Shown here: one piece after another, positions 45,395 to 53,936 of the stretch
Numbering within the stretch: position 1 is the first letter of the stretch
How the letters are laid out: each line of letters begins with the position of its first letter
Source of the DNA: Pedobacter frigoris
GTDB taxonomy: Bacteria; Bacteroidota; Bacteroidia; Sphingobacteriales; Sphingobacteriaceae
Assembly (NCBI RefSeq): GCF_005116445.1
Contig: NZ_SWBQ01000004.1
Location: 248,001-312,000, forward strand
Reading direction: 5' to 3'
DNA: 64,000 bases
Program-made: the position numbers and the translations under genes
Notes under the pieces: model-generated
The model's database searches: none
What the model saw: only the letters and a program-made list of their open reading frames with translations
Told to the model about the DNA's origin: nothing

Positions 45395-47764
45395 CTATTT
45401 TGAAAGACTTAGGTGGTGCAATACTTTTCTGTATAGTTCATCTGGCAGAAAAGGTTTTACCACGATGTTATCAATACCAGATTGCTTTACCCGTTCCTCT
45501 ATCTCGTTAGGTAAATTGGCTGTCAGGGCAATAATTGGTAGGGTCACTCCATTTTCCCTCATTTTTGAAGAGGCCTGGTACCCATCCATAACCGGCATGT
45601 GCAAGTCCATTAATACGAGATTGTGTTTATCAACATCCAGCATATTTAATGCTTCAAGACCATTGATGGCTACATCTACATCCGCTCCCCAGCGTTTCAG
45701 GAAGTTTTGCGCAACCAGTACATTCATTTCATTGTCCTCGACAAGCAATATGCTGACCCCTGCAAATGGTTTGTCTGATTCATTTGGGCTGTTATTGTCC
45801 TTAATTTGTTGTTCGGTTGTTTTAATGCTCTTTTCGAAGGTCTGGATAAAATAGAATGTAGAACCCTTTCCCTCCTTGCTGTTGAGGTGGAGTGAAGAGT
45901 GTTGCAATTCCAGGAGTTTTTTACAAATAGCCAGGCCAAGTCCGGTTCCTCCAAAACCTCTTGAAGTGGATGAATCAGCTTGTGTAAACCGCTCAAAGAT
46001 CAGTTTTTGTTTCTCCATGGAGATCCCGATCCCGGTGTCTTTTATCTGGGTCTTTAAGGTGATTTTGGTTTCAGTTTGATCCTTGACGCTAATGTTTACT
46101 TCTACATAACCTTCCTTAGTAAACTTTATCGCATTATGTACCAGGTTGGTAATGATCTGTGAGGTTCGCGTGGGGTCGCCCAAAAGCTTGTTTTTGAGTG
46201 AGGGATCAATTTTTAGGTTTAATTCAATGTTTTTATCATGCGCAGCACTTTGAAGCCCACTTACGATATTTCTCGCAATGGAAGCTATATCCATTTCTAT
46301 ATGCTCAAAAGTTATTTTTCCGGCTTCTATCTTATTGTAATCAAGGATATCGTTTACAATCGCTAAAAGATTGTTGGCTGAAAAAAGCATCACATCAAGC
46401 TCCTTTCGCTGATCTTCTCTGGGATTGTTCTTTAACAGCAGGTGGCTCATACCGATAACCGCATTTAAAGGAGTTCTGATTTCATGGCTCATGGTACTCA
46501 AAAATTCGCTTTTTGCAATAAGTCCCAACTCCGCTTCATGTCTGGCCTTTTTTAACACGAATGAAACACGGTGAGACAATACCAAAGATTGTAGAAAAAA
46601 GAAACTTACATAACAAGCAAAACTTAGCAGCTGCAGCTGGGGGATAACAGACCAGTAATGAAATAACGTTATGGTAAAAATAAACATAAGTGCAATTGTG
46701 CTTGCCAATGCATAAACGGCTCCAGGCCTATTTTTTTTATATGCTTTTATGTAGACATAGGGAACATATAAAATGCAAAATATAGTAACGATTAAAAAAG
46801 GGTTGACCAGTTGTGTAAAGTACAAAGGAGGAAGAACAAGAGAAGTTAAGCCAAATGTAAAACATATCAGACTTACTATCGTGACAATTTTATGGTGTAC
46901 ATCTTCTGGGTAAAGATAGCGCGTGTACAGGCCAAAAAGACCAATGCCCATAAATAAGCTCAGGTATTCAAGCCTTGCGGTAATGTACCAGCTTGTGTTC
47001 GGAATGATGGTATGAAGCACATAGTTATCTACGCCCATAATCCTATAGCTATAGACAATTGAATATAATGCAAATAATAGTGTTGCCTTATCCCTGTTTC
47101 CCAATAAATAAAGCCCCAGGAAGAAGAGTCCACCCATAAATAAGCATCCTGTTAGCAGAAGGTCAATGGCTTCAGTACGTCGTCTTTCCAGTCCGATTTT
47201 AGTCTTTTCACCAATAATCAATGGCTTTTTTACTCCGGCTTTGCTATGAGCAAAGTTGGCGACGTGAAGCACAAAATTTAAGGTGTCTTTTCCTGTATCC
47301 AGATTTAAAAATTTAATCTCCCAGTGTGGTATAAATCCCTCTGCTGTAGTTGTTACTTTTCCGTCTGAGAGTGCCATCTTTCCATTGATGTACAGTGCAT
47401 ATGCAGAATAAAGATCCGGCATTTCGAGGCGAAGAGGCGGGGCATCCTTACTCAGCAAGATCTGAAGTTTGTAGGTTGCATAGCCATAAGAGGGATAGGT
47501 TTTTCCTTTTAGTGTAGGCTCTGTCCAGAGGAAGGGGAAATTAACCAGTTCAGCATTTCCAGTTGCTGTGTCCATTGGATTGATCAGCTGGTCCCAGTAA
47601 AATTCCCATTGCCCATTAAGTTCAATATTACTGGTAAATGATTGCCCGCGAAGATCTATAACCCCTGTTTTTGCTATAGGGGGTTGGTTTTTATTTGCAA
47701 ATCCGTACTGTACAAAGCAAAAAAGCAGCAACAGTACACTATATAAGTACCTTTTGATGCTCAT
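45395..47764 (-). CDS. hybrid sensor histidine kinase with 7TMR-DISM sensor and receiver domain
   Basis: 789 aa inner-membrane kinase. Signal peptide, then an extracellular DISM-type sandwich (residues about 30-180), seven membrane helices (about 195-395), HisKA with phospho-acceptor His in SHEIRTPLNAVIGMSHLL (near 424), and HATPase_c with N box (NLVHNAIKFT) and G boxes (DTGIGI, GTGLGLAI). A C-terminal receiver has VLLVEDNEMN and phospho-Asp in LVLMDLHMPVMDG. DISM modules often bind carbohydrates or other small ligands. It lies 17 bases before the TPM gene in the same direction, possibly co-transcribed. Confidence 0.93.
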   Translation of the reverse strand: MSIKRYLYSVLLLLFCFVQYGFANKNQPPIAKTGVIDLRGQSFTSNIELNGQWEFYWDQLINPMDTATGNAELVNFPFLWTEPTLKGKTYPSYGYATYKLQILLSKDAPPLRLEMPDLYSAYALYINGKMALSDGKVTTTAEGFIPHWEIKFLNLDTGKDTLNFVLHVANFAHSKAGVKKPLIIGEKTKIGLERRRTEAIDLLLTGCLFMGGLFFLGLYLLGNRDKATLLFALYSIVYSYRIMGVDNYVLHTIIPNTSWYITARLEYLSLFMGIGLFGLYTRYLYPEDVHHKIVTIVSLICFTFGLTSLVLPPLYFTQLVNPFLIVTIFCILYVPYVYIKAYKKNRPGAVYALASTIALMFIFTITLFHYWSVIPQLQLLSFACYVSFFFLQSLVLSHRVSFVLKKARHEAELGLIAKSEFLSTMSHEIRTPLNAVIGMSHLLLKNNPREDQRKELDVMLFSANNLLAIVNDILDYNKIEAGKITFEHIEMDIASIARNIVSGLQSAAHDKNIELNLKIDPSLKNKLLGDPTRTSQIITNLVHNAIKFTKEGYVEVNISVKDQTETKITLKTQIKDTGIGISMEKQKLIFERFTQADSSTSRGFGGTGLGLAICKKLLELQHSSLHLNSKEGKGSTFYFIQTFEKSIKTTEQQIKDNNSPNESDKPFAGVSILLVEDNEMNVLVAQNFLKRWGADVDVAINGLEALNMLDVDKHNLVLMDLHMPVMDGYQASSKMRENGVTLPIIALTANLPNEIEERVKQSGIDNIVVKPFLPDELYRKVLHHLSLSK

Positions 47765-48154
47765 GGTATATTATTAAAATGCTTGGTAAACAACAATGTA
47801 AGGTTAATAATGTTTAATTTTTAGTGCTAAGATAATGGAATTTTGAGAAGTTAATATTACCCAGACTAGATGTTGCTTGCTTAAATGTGAAAAAACTTAA
47901 TTCGGATTAACTATTGATAGCGTCATGTCCCGGAATTGCTCCCCGAATCAGGCCGACTTACCAGCTTCGGGACTGGTCAAGGCCTGCTTCGGGTCTGCTT
48001 CGCAAAAGGGTACCAGTTTTCCGAAGGAATCCTCTATCAGTTACGAATCAGTCTACTACCAGTCGAGTAGTTGTCTTCTTACTGTTTGTTAAAAGCTGTT
48101 AAAGGCACTAAACTGAGGCACGGAATAAATTAGTCATTCCTTTGTAAGCAATAC
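47765..48154. other. non-coding region with GC-rich hairpin element
   Basis: The part from about 47921 to 48110 is clearly richer in GC than its surroundings. CCCGAATCAGGCC (47942-47954) pairs with GGCCTGCTTCGGG (47981-47993) with one mismatch, and an inner ACCAG/CTGGT hairpin lies at 47960-47977. GCTTCGGG and CTGCTTCG recur close together. The only open frame here (47914-48102) has no family resemblance and looks spurious. Could be a repeat element, a structured RNA or a decayed gene. Confidence 0.5.
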
Positions 48155-48205
48155 GCATCTTAGTTGCATTTGCGGGATCCTGACTTATATTTGCAACTAA
48201 GATGC
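48155..48205 (+). promoter_or_regulatory. 14-bp perfect inverted repeat over the flavoprotein promoter
   Basis: GCATCTTAGTTGCA (48155-48168) and its exact complement TGCAACTAAGATGC (48192-48205) flank 23 bases. A promoter fits inside: TTG at 48164-48166, a 19-base spacer and TATATTTG at 48186-48193. The arms therefore cover the -33 box and the start region, an arrangement expected for a dimeric repressor operator. Confidence 0.65.
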
Positions 48206-48213
48206 ATTATGAT

Positions 48214-49110
48214 ATGAAAAAAGATGTGGTTATTATAGGGGGAAGTTATGCCGGACTTTCTGCGGCGATGGCGCTGGGTAGGGCGATCAGGACGGTAGTA
48301 GTTATTGACAGCGGGAAACCCTGCAATTCACAGACTCCTCATTCTCATAATTTTTTAACCCGCGATGGAAGCGAGCCGGCCGAAATTGCAGCATTAGGCA
48401 AAGCGCAGGTGATGAAATATCCTACGGTGCGATTTGTAAATGGGAATGCTACGACCGTGACTGGAGAAGATCTCAATTTTCAAGTCAGCCTGGAAGACGG
48501 GCAGGTGTTCTTCAGCAAAAAGGTATTATTTGCAACAGGTCTTAAAGATCTGATGCCTGATATAACTGGCTTTTCAGCATGCTGGGGAATTTCTGTAATT
48601 CACTGCCCTTATTGTCATGGATACGAATATAAAGGTCAGAATACGGGTGTTTTGATGAACGGAGCCGGTGCATTTGAACTCGCACGCATGATTAAAAACT
48701 GGACGGATGGTTTGAGTGTTTTTACGAATGGACCGGCTACTCTGGAAATAGATCAGCTGCAGAAGTTGTCAGAAATGAATGTTCAGGTAGAGGAGCGTGA
48801 AATAGAAAGATTTGATCACCAAAATGGTATATTAAAGAATATTGTATTTAAAGATGGTTTGAGCACCCAGGTTGATGCACTTTATGCAAGACCTCCATTC
48901 GAGCAGCATTGCAGTATTCCAAATGATTTGGGTTGCAAGATGACCGGGACTGGACATATTGAAGTAGATGAATTGCAAAAAAGTAGTATTCCCGGAATTT
49001 ATGTAGCCGGAGACATTGCGACTATGATGCGTTCAGTTGCTTCCGCTGTTTACACGGGCAACAAGGCCGGGGCAATGATAGTCCACGAATTGGTCGCACA
49101 GGGACAATAA
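48214..49110 (+). CDS. thioredoxin-reductase-like NAD(P)/FAD-dependent oxidoreductase
   Basis: 298 aa flavoprotein. The N-terminal FAD-binding motif is VVIIGGSYAGLSAAMALGRA, the redox-active CxxC is in HCPYCHGYEY, and the C-terminal FAD motif is GIYVAGDIA. The GGSYAG dinucleotide motif departs from GxGxxG, as in a Bacteroidota subgroup. The frame starts four codons earlier inside the dyad; MKKDVVIIGG at 48214 is preferred. It stands alone under a strong operator-like dyad. The substrate is uncertain; thioredoxin reductase proper is not implied. Confidence 0.88.
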   Translation: MKKDVVIIGGSYAGLSAAMALGRAIRTVVVIDSGKPCNSQTPHSHNFLTRDGSEPAEIAALGKAQVMKYPTVRFVNGNATTVTGEDLNFQVSLEDGQVFFSKKVLFATGLKDLMPDITGFSACWGISVIHCPYCHGYEYKGQNTGVLMNGAGAFELARMIKNWTDGLSVFTNGPATLEIDQLQKLSEMNVQVEEREIERFDHQNGILKNIVFKDGLSTQVDALYARPPFEQHCSIPNDLGCKMTGTGHIEVDELQKSSIPGIYVAGDIATMMRSVASAVYTGNKAGAMIVHELVAQGQ

Positions 49111-49114
49111 TGCT

Positions 49115-49819
49115 TTATTTAACCCTGCTCCATATCTCGTAAATTTTATCGCCCTTGCTGCTGAGTCCGCTATGGTGCCAATCGCCGTTTTCAAGTTTAC
49201 CGTCAAAGCTCAATGATGCGCCAACGCGTGTGTTGTCTCTGGAGAAAAACTCAATATTCTCGGTGTACTTGCCATCTTTGAAGGTATAGGAACCACCGCC
49301 TGTACCTGAAAATTGCTTTTTAGCAGGATCGATGGCTACCCATTGAAATTTTGTTCCGGTTAGCAGTTTATAAGTCTGACGTGTGCCTGTTTGATGTATT
49401 GGTGATATTTTTCCATCCTGCATACGTCCTGTTATGCGCCATACACCGGCTAACGGTGCTGTTCCATTATCTACACGGTCAAATTCTACATTTCCTTCCT
49501 CCACTTGTAAAGAAAGCTGGTCTGCAGAAATAGAAAAGGGTATGCTGAGCATAGTGCCGATCTTGGTGGAATCGTTACTGTTGAATAAGGATTCGGCTTT
49601 CAGCGTTTTATCATTGATGGTATACTTTCCCCCTTCACTCGTAAGAAACTTGTTGCCCTCATGTACCGTATGAAAATAGAAACCATCCTGAAAGAACAGG
49701 TGGTGAGATTTATTTCCTTCGGATAAATGCCATGCACCTGAAATGGATTGTGCGTGTAAACTGAAGATTGTGGCAATTACAATGACTACTGTCGGGATGA
49801 TTAGTTTGATAACTTTCAT
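49115..49819 (-). CDS. secreted lipocalin-like hypothetical protein
   Basis: 234 aa with signal peptide (ATIFSLHAQ). It contains two similar halves, each with a GAWHLSEG or GVWRITGRM start followed by short beta strands, suggesting duplicated lipocalin-like or small beta-barrel units. Annotated elsewhere in general terms as membrane or secreted protein. Convergent with the flavoprotein gene, four bases apart. Function unknown. Confidence 0.65.
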   Translation of the reverse strand: MKVIKLIIPTVVIVIATIFSLHAQSISGAWHLSEGNKSHHLFFQDGFYFHTVHEGNKFLTSEGGKYTINDKTLKAESLFNSNDSTKIGTMLSIPFSISADQLSLQVEEGNVEFDRVDNGTAPLAGVWRITGRMQDGKISPIHQTGTRQTYKLLTGTKFQWVAIDPAKKQFSGTGGGSYTFKDGKYTENIEFFSRDNTRVGASLSFDGKLENGDWHHSGLSSKGDKIYEIWSRVK

Positions 49820-49900
49820 GATTGGTTGTTTAAATGCATATCATACGAGATAGATTAAAGATATAAAAAAGCAATATCTTTATCATCTTATTGATTGATT

Positions 49901-50308
49901 ATGAACAAATCAAATAGAAGAAAGTTTATCGGAACTGCCACAGCGCTAGGTATTAGCACCGCTGCAGCAGCGATGCCCTCATTTAATATGGAAAAGAAAT
50001 ATCCGCTCGCGCACCATGTGTTTTTCTGGCTTAAAAATCCCGGGTCAAAGGAAGATCGCAACAAATTAGTTGCAGGGATCAAAACGCTCAAAAAAATTGA
50101 AACGGTTCATGGACTACATGTAGGTGTTGTGGCAGAAACGGAAAAACGGGATGTCATAGACATGAGCTGGAGTGTGTCTGAACTGATATTCTTCACTGAC
50201 CTCGCCGGACAGGTAACTTATCAGACACATCCCCTGCATCTTGAGTTTATAAAGAATTGCAGTCATCTCTGGAGTAAAGTTGTGGTTTATGATGCTGTGG
50301 AAGTTTAG
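49901..50308 (+). CDS. Dabb-domain (stress-responsive A/B barrel) protein with Tat-like signal
   Basis: 135 aa. The N-terminus NRRKFIGTATALGISTAAAA resembles a twin-arginine signal with the pair in NRRKF. The body (HHVFFWLKNPGSKEDRNKLVAGIKTLKKIETV) matches Dabb ferredoxin-like alpha/beta barrels, which act as small dimeric enzymes or ligand binders. The frame begins at a TTG two codons earlier; ATG 49901 is preferred. Role unknown. Confidence 0.82.
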   Translation: MNKSNRRKFIGTATALGISTAAAAMPSFNMEKKYPLAHHVFFWLKNPGSKEDRNKLVAGIKTLKKIETVHGLHVGVVAETEKRDVIDMSWSVSELIFFTDLAGQVTYQTHPLHLEFIKNCSHLWSKVVVYDAVEV

Positions 50309-50392
50309 TTTATAATGATTCTAAAAATCATTTACTGTTTTCCTTTTTTACTAAAGAGAAAGTAAATAGCTAAGTTTGAAAGAAAAAAGTTT

Positions 50393-50818
50393 ATGGATCA
50401 GATTTTAAAAAGTGCGCATTCAGGTTGGCGTTACCTGGTTTTAATTTTATTGGTAATCGCTCTAATTCAGGCAATTTCTGGCTGGCTTGGAAAGAAACCA
50501 TATACAGGGGGTAATAGAAAGATCAACCTGTTTACGCTGATCTTTACACACATTCAGGTACTGATGGGCCTGGTGCTGTATTTCATCAGTCCGGTGGTGA
50601 AAGGCCTGGGATACTGGAAAATGGAGCACATCAGTATGATGATTCTTGCTGCGATATTGGTGACGATTGGTAATGCAAAATCCAAAAGGGGAGCCGATGA
50701 TGTTATTAAACATAAAACAATTGCACTATATTTTGGTTTAGCCCTTCTAGTGATTGTAGCGGCAATCATTCGAATGGTAATGGCTGATCCTTCAAGGTCA
50801 TTCTTTGGCATTTCATAA
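50393..50818 (+). CDS. four-helix membrane protein (cytochrome b-like annotation family)
   Basis: 141 aa with four hydrophobic segments (about 13-32, 46-66, 79-97 and 112-131). Conserved-looking His residues occur in SAHSGWRY, FTHIQV, MEHIS and IKHKTI, one near each helix, which would suit haem ligation. This fits the Bacteroidota family usually labelled cytochrome B, though haem binding is not shown here. It lies upstream of the trp attenuator but is separated from it by a promoter-like element. Confidence 0.65.
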   Translation: MDQILKSAHSGWRYLVLILLVIALIQAISGWLGKKPYTGGNRKINLFTLIFTHIQVLMGLVLYFISPVVKGLGYWKMEHISMMILAAILVTIGNAKSKRGADDVIKHKTIALYFGLALLVIVAAIIRMVMADPSRSFFGIS

Positions 50819-50834
50819 AATTCACAAAATTAAT

Positions 50835-50864
50835 TTTGCTTTGTAAGATTTATTTATATTTTTG
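50835..50864 (+). promoter_or_regulatory. promoter of the trp leader
   Basis: TTTG at 50835-50838, an 18-base spacer and TATTTTTG at 50857-50864. The expected start lies close to the leader ATG at 50871, so the leader peptide message would be nearly leaderless. Confidence 0.5.
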
Positions 50865-50870
50865 TGACAT

Positions 50871-50948
50871 ATGATTAACAATATACATACTTGGCAATGG
50901 CGTAGTACTTCTGAAAAGAGTCTAGTCGCAGTCTTGTGTACCTTATAG
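50871..50948 (+). CDS. trpL: trp operon leader peptide (25 aa)
   Basis: ATG at 50871 to TAG at 50946-50948. The peptide reads MINNIHTWQWRSTSEK and continues SLVAVLCTL. Two Trp codons at 50892-50894 and 50898-50900 form the W-Q-W sensor. A ribosome stalled there would leave 50920-50928 free to pair with the antiterminator partner. It ends 28 bases before the terminator and lies 180 bases upstream of trpE. Confidence 0.8.
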   Translation: MINNIHTWQWRSTSEKSLVAVLCTL

Positions 50949-51007
50949 TTTATCAACCTAAACCAAACCACATTGAAGCCCGACGTAGACCACACGTTGG
51001 GCTTTTT
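50892..51007 (+). promoter_or_regulatory. tryptophan attenuator (antiterminator and terminator)
   Basis: Terminator: AGCCCGACGT (50977-50986) pairs with ACGTTGGGCT (50994-51003) with one G-U pair, seven-base loop, then T-run. Antiterminator: GTCTAGTCG (50920-50928) pairs with CGACGTAGAC (50981-50990) with one bulged G, which destroys the terminator stem. A weaker hairpin between 50900-50909 and 50919-50930 could act as the pause structure. The motif ATCAACCTAAACCAAAC lies between stop codon and terminator at 50952-50968. Confidence 0.78.
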
Positions 51008-51037
51008 GTTGTTTAAGGTTGTTGTGTCTGCGTTACT

Positions 51038-51062
51038 TCATCCTGAATTTATTTCAGGATGA
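51038..51062. repeat. REP-like hairpin between attenuator and trpE
   Basis: TCATCCTGAA (51038-51047) and TTCAGGATGA (51053-51062) are perfect complements around TTTAT. This resembles dispersed palindromic intergenic sequences found in many bacteria; only one copy is seen in this window. Confidence 0.5.
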
Positions 51063-51127
51063 CGTCGGGGTGAGCAAGGCATTAGCATAGTAAAAAGATC
51101 AAATAGAAAAGATTAAAATATATACAA

Positions 51128-52528
51128 ATGAAATATATCATTAACACAACTCACAAAAAGAGACTTGCGGATACGACCACTCCGGTAAGTATTTATTTGC
51201 GGTTGAGAGACGTGTTTCCAAATACAATTTTGCTGGAAAGTTCTGATTATCATAGCAGGGAAAATTCAGTAAGTTATGTATGTGCAGAGCCGATTGCAGG
51301 AATTGCCCTGCAAAATGGCGTCCTCTCGACTTATTATCCCGATGGAAAGAAGGAAGAGAAAACAGATTTTGTACTTACAGATGAGATAGAAGCATTTAAG
51401 GCATCCTTTCAGCCAACCGAGGTTGAGGATAAACGCTACATTTCAAATGGTTTGTTTGGCTATTTTACTTGGAATGCTGTTCAGCATTTTGAAGATATTG
51501 TGTTCTCATCAACGGCTCCTAAAGATGAAGAGATTCCTTTGATGCAATACCATATCTATAGATATATCATCGCGATAGATCACTTTAGAAATGAGGTTGC
51601 ATTGTTTAAGAATACCTTTAACGGCGATGAGACAGAGGATCTGGAGAAATTAGAGTACATCATTCAGAATAAAAATTTCCCGGAATATAGTTTTAGCTCA
51701 ACGGGTGAAGAAGAATCTAACCTCACAAACGAGGAGTTCATGGAAATGGTAGTTAAGCTCAAGAAGCACATCTTAAGGGGAGATGTATTTCAGATCGTAC
51801 CTTCAAGAGCCTACAAACAAACTTTTCTGGGTGATGAATTCAATGTATACCGCTGTTTAAGGTCTATCAACCCATCTCCTTACCTGTTTTATTTTGATTA
51901 TGGAAGCTTCAAGCTTTTTGGGTCTTCTCCTGAAGCTCAGATTACCATAAAAAACAAAGAGGCCAGTATTTTTCCAATTGCGGGTACATTTAAACGGACT
52001 GGAAATGATGAGGATGATGCAGAACAGGCCCGCAAGCTGGAGCAGGATCCTAAAGAAAGCGCAGAGCATGTGATGCTGGTAGATCTGGCACGGAATGACC
52101 TAAGCAGACATTGCAACCAGGTTCAGGTAAAGTCGTTTAAGGAAGTTCAATATTACTCACACCTGATCCACCTCGTGTCTAAAGTGAGTGGCAAGCTTCA
52201 GGAGGGTGTTTCCGCCTTTAAAATTGTAGCGGATACTTATCCGGCTGGGACTTTAAGCGGAGCACCTAAGTACCGGGCAATGCAGCTGATAGACGAAAAT
52301 GAAGGACTTGGCAGGAATTTTTATGCGGGAGCATTGGGTTATATGGGCTTTAATGATGAGTTCAACCACTGTATCATGATCCGTACTTTTATGAGTAAGA
52401 ATAATGCCTTGCATTATAGGGCAGGAGCGGGTATAGTGGCCGATTCTGTTCCGGAAAATGAAATGAATGAGGTAAATAATAAAATTGCAGCATTGCGCAG
52501 GGCAATTGAAATGGCGACACAGATTTAA
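51128..52528 (+). CDS. trpE: anthranilate synthase component I
   Basis: Converts chorismate with ammonia to anthranilate, the first committed step of Trp synthesis. The N-terminal region contains the feedback-site-like LLESSDYH (residues about 36-43). The chorismate-binding domain has VFQIVPSRA, IAGTFKR, PKESAEHVMLVDLARND and the late TLSGAPKYRAMQLI. It has 466 aa, full length. It follows the Trp attenuator and precedes trpG by one base, so it is the regulated first structural gene. Confidence 0.95.
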   Translation: MKYIINTTHKKRLADTTTPVSIYLRLRDVFPNTILLESSDYHSRENSVSYVCAEPIAGIALQNGVLSTYYPDGKKEEKTDFVLTDEIEAFKASFQPTEVEDKRYISNGLFGYFTWNAVQHFEDIVFSSTAPKDEEIPLMQYHIYRYIIAIDHFRNEVALFKNTFNGDETEDLEKLEYIIQNKNFPEYSFSSTGEEESNLTNEEFMEMVVKLKKHILRGDVFQIVPSRAYKQTFLGDEFNVYRCLRSINPSPYLFYFDYGSFKLFGSSPEAQITIKNKEASIFPIAGTFKRTGNDEDDAEQARKLEQDPKESAEHVMLVDLARNDLSRHCNQVQVKSFKEVQYYSHLIHLVSKVSGKLQEGVSAFKIVADTYPAGTLSGAPKYRAMQLIDENEGLGRNFYAGALGYMGFNDEFNHCIMIRTFMSKNNALHYRAGAGIVADSVPENEMNEVNNKIAALRRAIEMATQI

Positions 52529-52529
52529 C

Positions 52530-53120
52530 ATGAATAACGAAAATAAGATGGAAAAGAAAGTTTTGGTTATAGACAATTACGATTCGTTTACCTATAACCT
52601 GGTACATCTGGTGAATGAATTGGGCAGAGATGTTGAAGTGTGGCGTAATGATAAGTTTGAACTGGCTGATGTAGATCAGTTTGATCAGATTTTACTTTCG
52701 CCAGGCCCAGGAATACCCGAAGAAGCTGGTTTATTGCTCGAGGTCATAAAAACCTATGCTTCAACTAAAAGTATATTTGGTGTATGCCTTGGGCAACAGG
52801 CTATAGCAGAGGCATTCGGTGGTAAGTTGCTGAATCTGGGCAGACCAATGCATGGCATTGCTACACCTATAAATGTGCTGGATAAGGAAGAACTTTTATT
52901 TAAAGATTGTCCGGATGTAATCAATGTGGGCCGCTACCATTCCTGGGTTGTGGATAATGAAGGTTTGCCGAAATGCTTTACTGTTACCGCAACAGATGCT
53001 TCGGATGAGATCATGGCGTTAAGGCATAAGGAACTGGACGTGCGGGGTGTTCAGTTTCACCCGGAGAGTGTGCTGACCGATTATGGGAAACAAATGATGA
53101 AAAACTGGTTGGGGCGTTAA
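52530..53120 (+). CDS. trpG: anthranilate synthase component II (glutamine amidotransferase)
   Basis: Glutaminase that supplies ammonia to TrpE. It begins with the class I amidotransferase signature VLVIDNYDSFTYNLVH; the nucleophile Cys is in GVCLGQQA, and the His-Glu pair is in VQFHPESVLT. It has 196 aa from ATG 52530, one base after the trpE stop (an ATG at 52548 is also possible). The position beside trpE favours a role in Trp rather than folate synthesis, though such subunits may be shared. Confidence 0.93.
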   Translation: MNNENKMEKKVLVIDNYDSFTYNLVHLVNELGRDVEVWRNDKFELADVDQFDQILLSPGPGIPEEAGLLLEVIKTYASTKSIFGVCLGQQAIAEAFGGKLLNLGRPMHGIATPINVLDKEELLFKDCPDVINVGRYHSWVVDNEGLPKCFTVTATDASDEIMALRHKELDVRGVQFHPESVLTDYGKQMMKNWLGR

Positions 53121-53122
53121 AT

Positions 53123-53914
53123 ATGAATATTTTAGATAAAATTGTACTTCGTAAAAAAGAAGAGGTTGCGTTAGCTAAACAGGCTGTTTCCGTAAAAGAG
53201 CTGGAAGCCGGTCTGCATTTTAATAGAAATCCTTATTCCTTTAAGGAATTTTTGCTGGATGAGCAGTGCACCGGTATTATCGCTGAATTTAAAAGACGCT
53301 CTCCGTCAAAAGGGATCATTAATGATCAGGTTTCGGTAGAAGACGTTACAACGGCTTATGCGGCGGCAGGGGCCTCGGCCTTGTCTGTGCTGACTGATAC
53401 AGACTTCTTTGGAGGTCATACGCGGGACTTGCTTAAGGCTCGTGCTGCCAATCAAATCCCTGTGCTGAGAAAGGATTTCATGATTGATGAGTATCAGATT
53501 ATTGAAGCAAAGGCGCTTGGGGCAGATATTATTTTGCTGATTGCCGCCATACTGACACCTGCAGAGATTAAGCACCTTGCTGCGATATCAAAAAGCTTAG
53601 GGCTGAATGTGCTTTTAGAAGTGCACAACCAGGAAGAACTGGAGCGAAGCATTTGTAATGACCTAGATGCCATTGGCGTAAATAACCGAAATCTGGCTGA
53701 TTTTACGGTCAATATTCAGACCTCTTTTGATCTTGTAGATCAAATCCCTTCGGAATTTATGAAGATATCTGAAAGTGCAATCAGTGATACCGAAACCATT
53801 AAGCAATTGAAACAGGTTGGATTCAATGGTTTTCTCATTGGAGAAAATTTTATGAAGACTGCAAATCCAGGACAGGCGATCAGCGCTTTTGTCAGTGAAT
53901 TGAAGTCGGTATAA
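53123..53914 (+). CDS. trpC: indole-3-glycerol phosphate synthase
   Basis: Ring closure of CdRP to indole-3-glycerol phosphate. The (beta/alpha)8 barrel has the family motifs GIIAEFKRRSPSKG, VLRKDFMIDEYQI, LLEVHNQEELER and IGVNNRNL. It has 263 aa and is not fused to trpF. It starts two bases after trpG. trpD, which acts between trpG and trpC, is not here, and trpF, trpB and trpA do not follow; the next gene is hflX with its own promoter. Confidence 0.95.
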   Translation: MNILDKIVLRKKEEVALAKQAVSVKELEAGLHFNRNPYSFKEFLLDEQCTGIIAEFKRRSPSKGIINDQVSVEDVTTAYAAAGASALSVLTDTDFFGGHTRDLLKARAANQIPVLRKDFMIDEYQIIEAKALGADIILLIAAILTPAEIKHLAAISKSLGLNVLLEVHNQEELERSICNDLDAIGVNNRNLADFTVNIQTSFDLVDQIPSEFMKISESAISDTETIKQLKQVGFNGFLIGENFMKTANPGQAISAFVSELKSV

Positions 53915-53928
53915 CTTTTGTATCTTTG
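53900..53928 (+). promoter_or_regulatory. hflX promoter inside the trpC 3' end
   Basis: TTG at 53900-53902, an 18-base spacer and TATCTTTG at 53921-53928. The hflX ATG is at 53937, eight bases after the -7 box, so the transcript is likely leaderless or nearly so. Confidence 0.6.
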
Positions 53929-53936
53929 TACTTTAC

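Noticed and set aside
47914..48102. 62-codon ORF in the GC-rich island
   Set aside because: Basic, Pro/Arg-rich product with no family likeness, overlapping strong RNA hairpins; it looks like a by-product of local composition.
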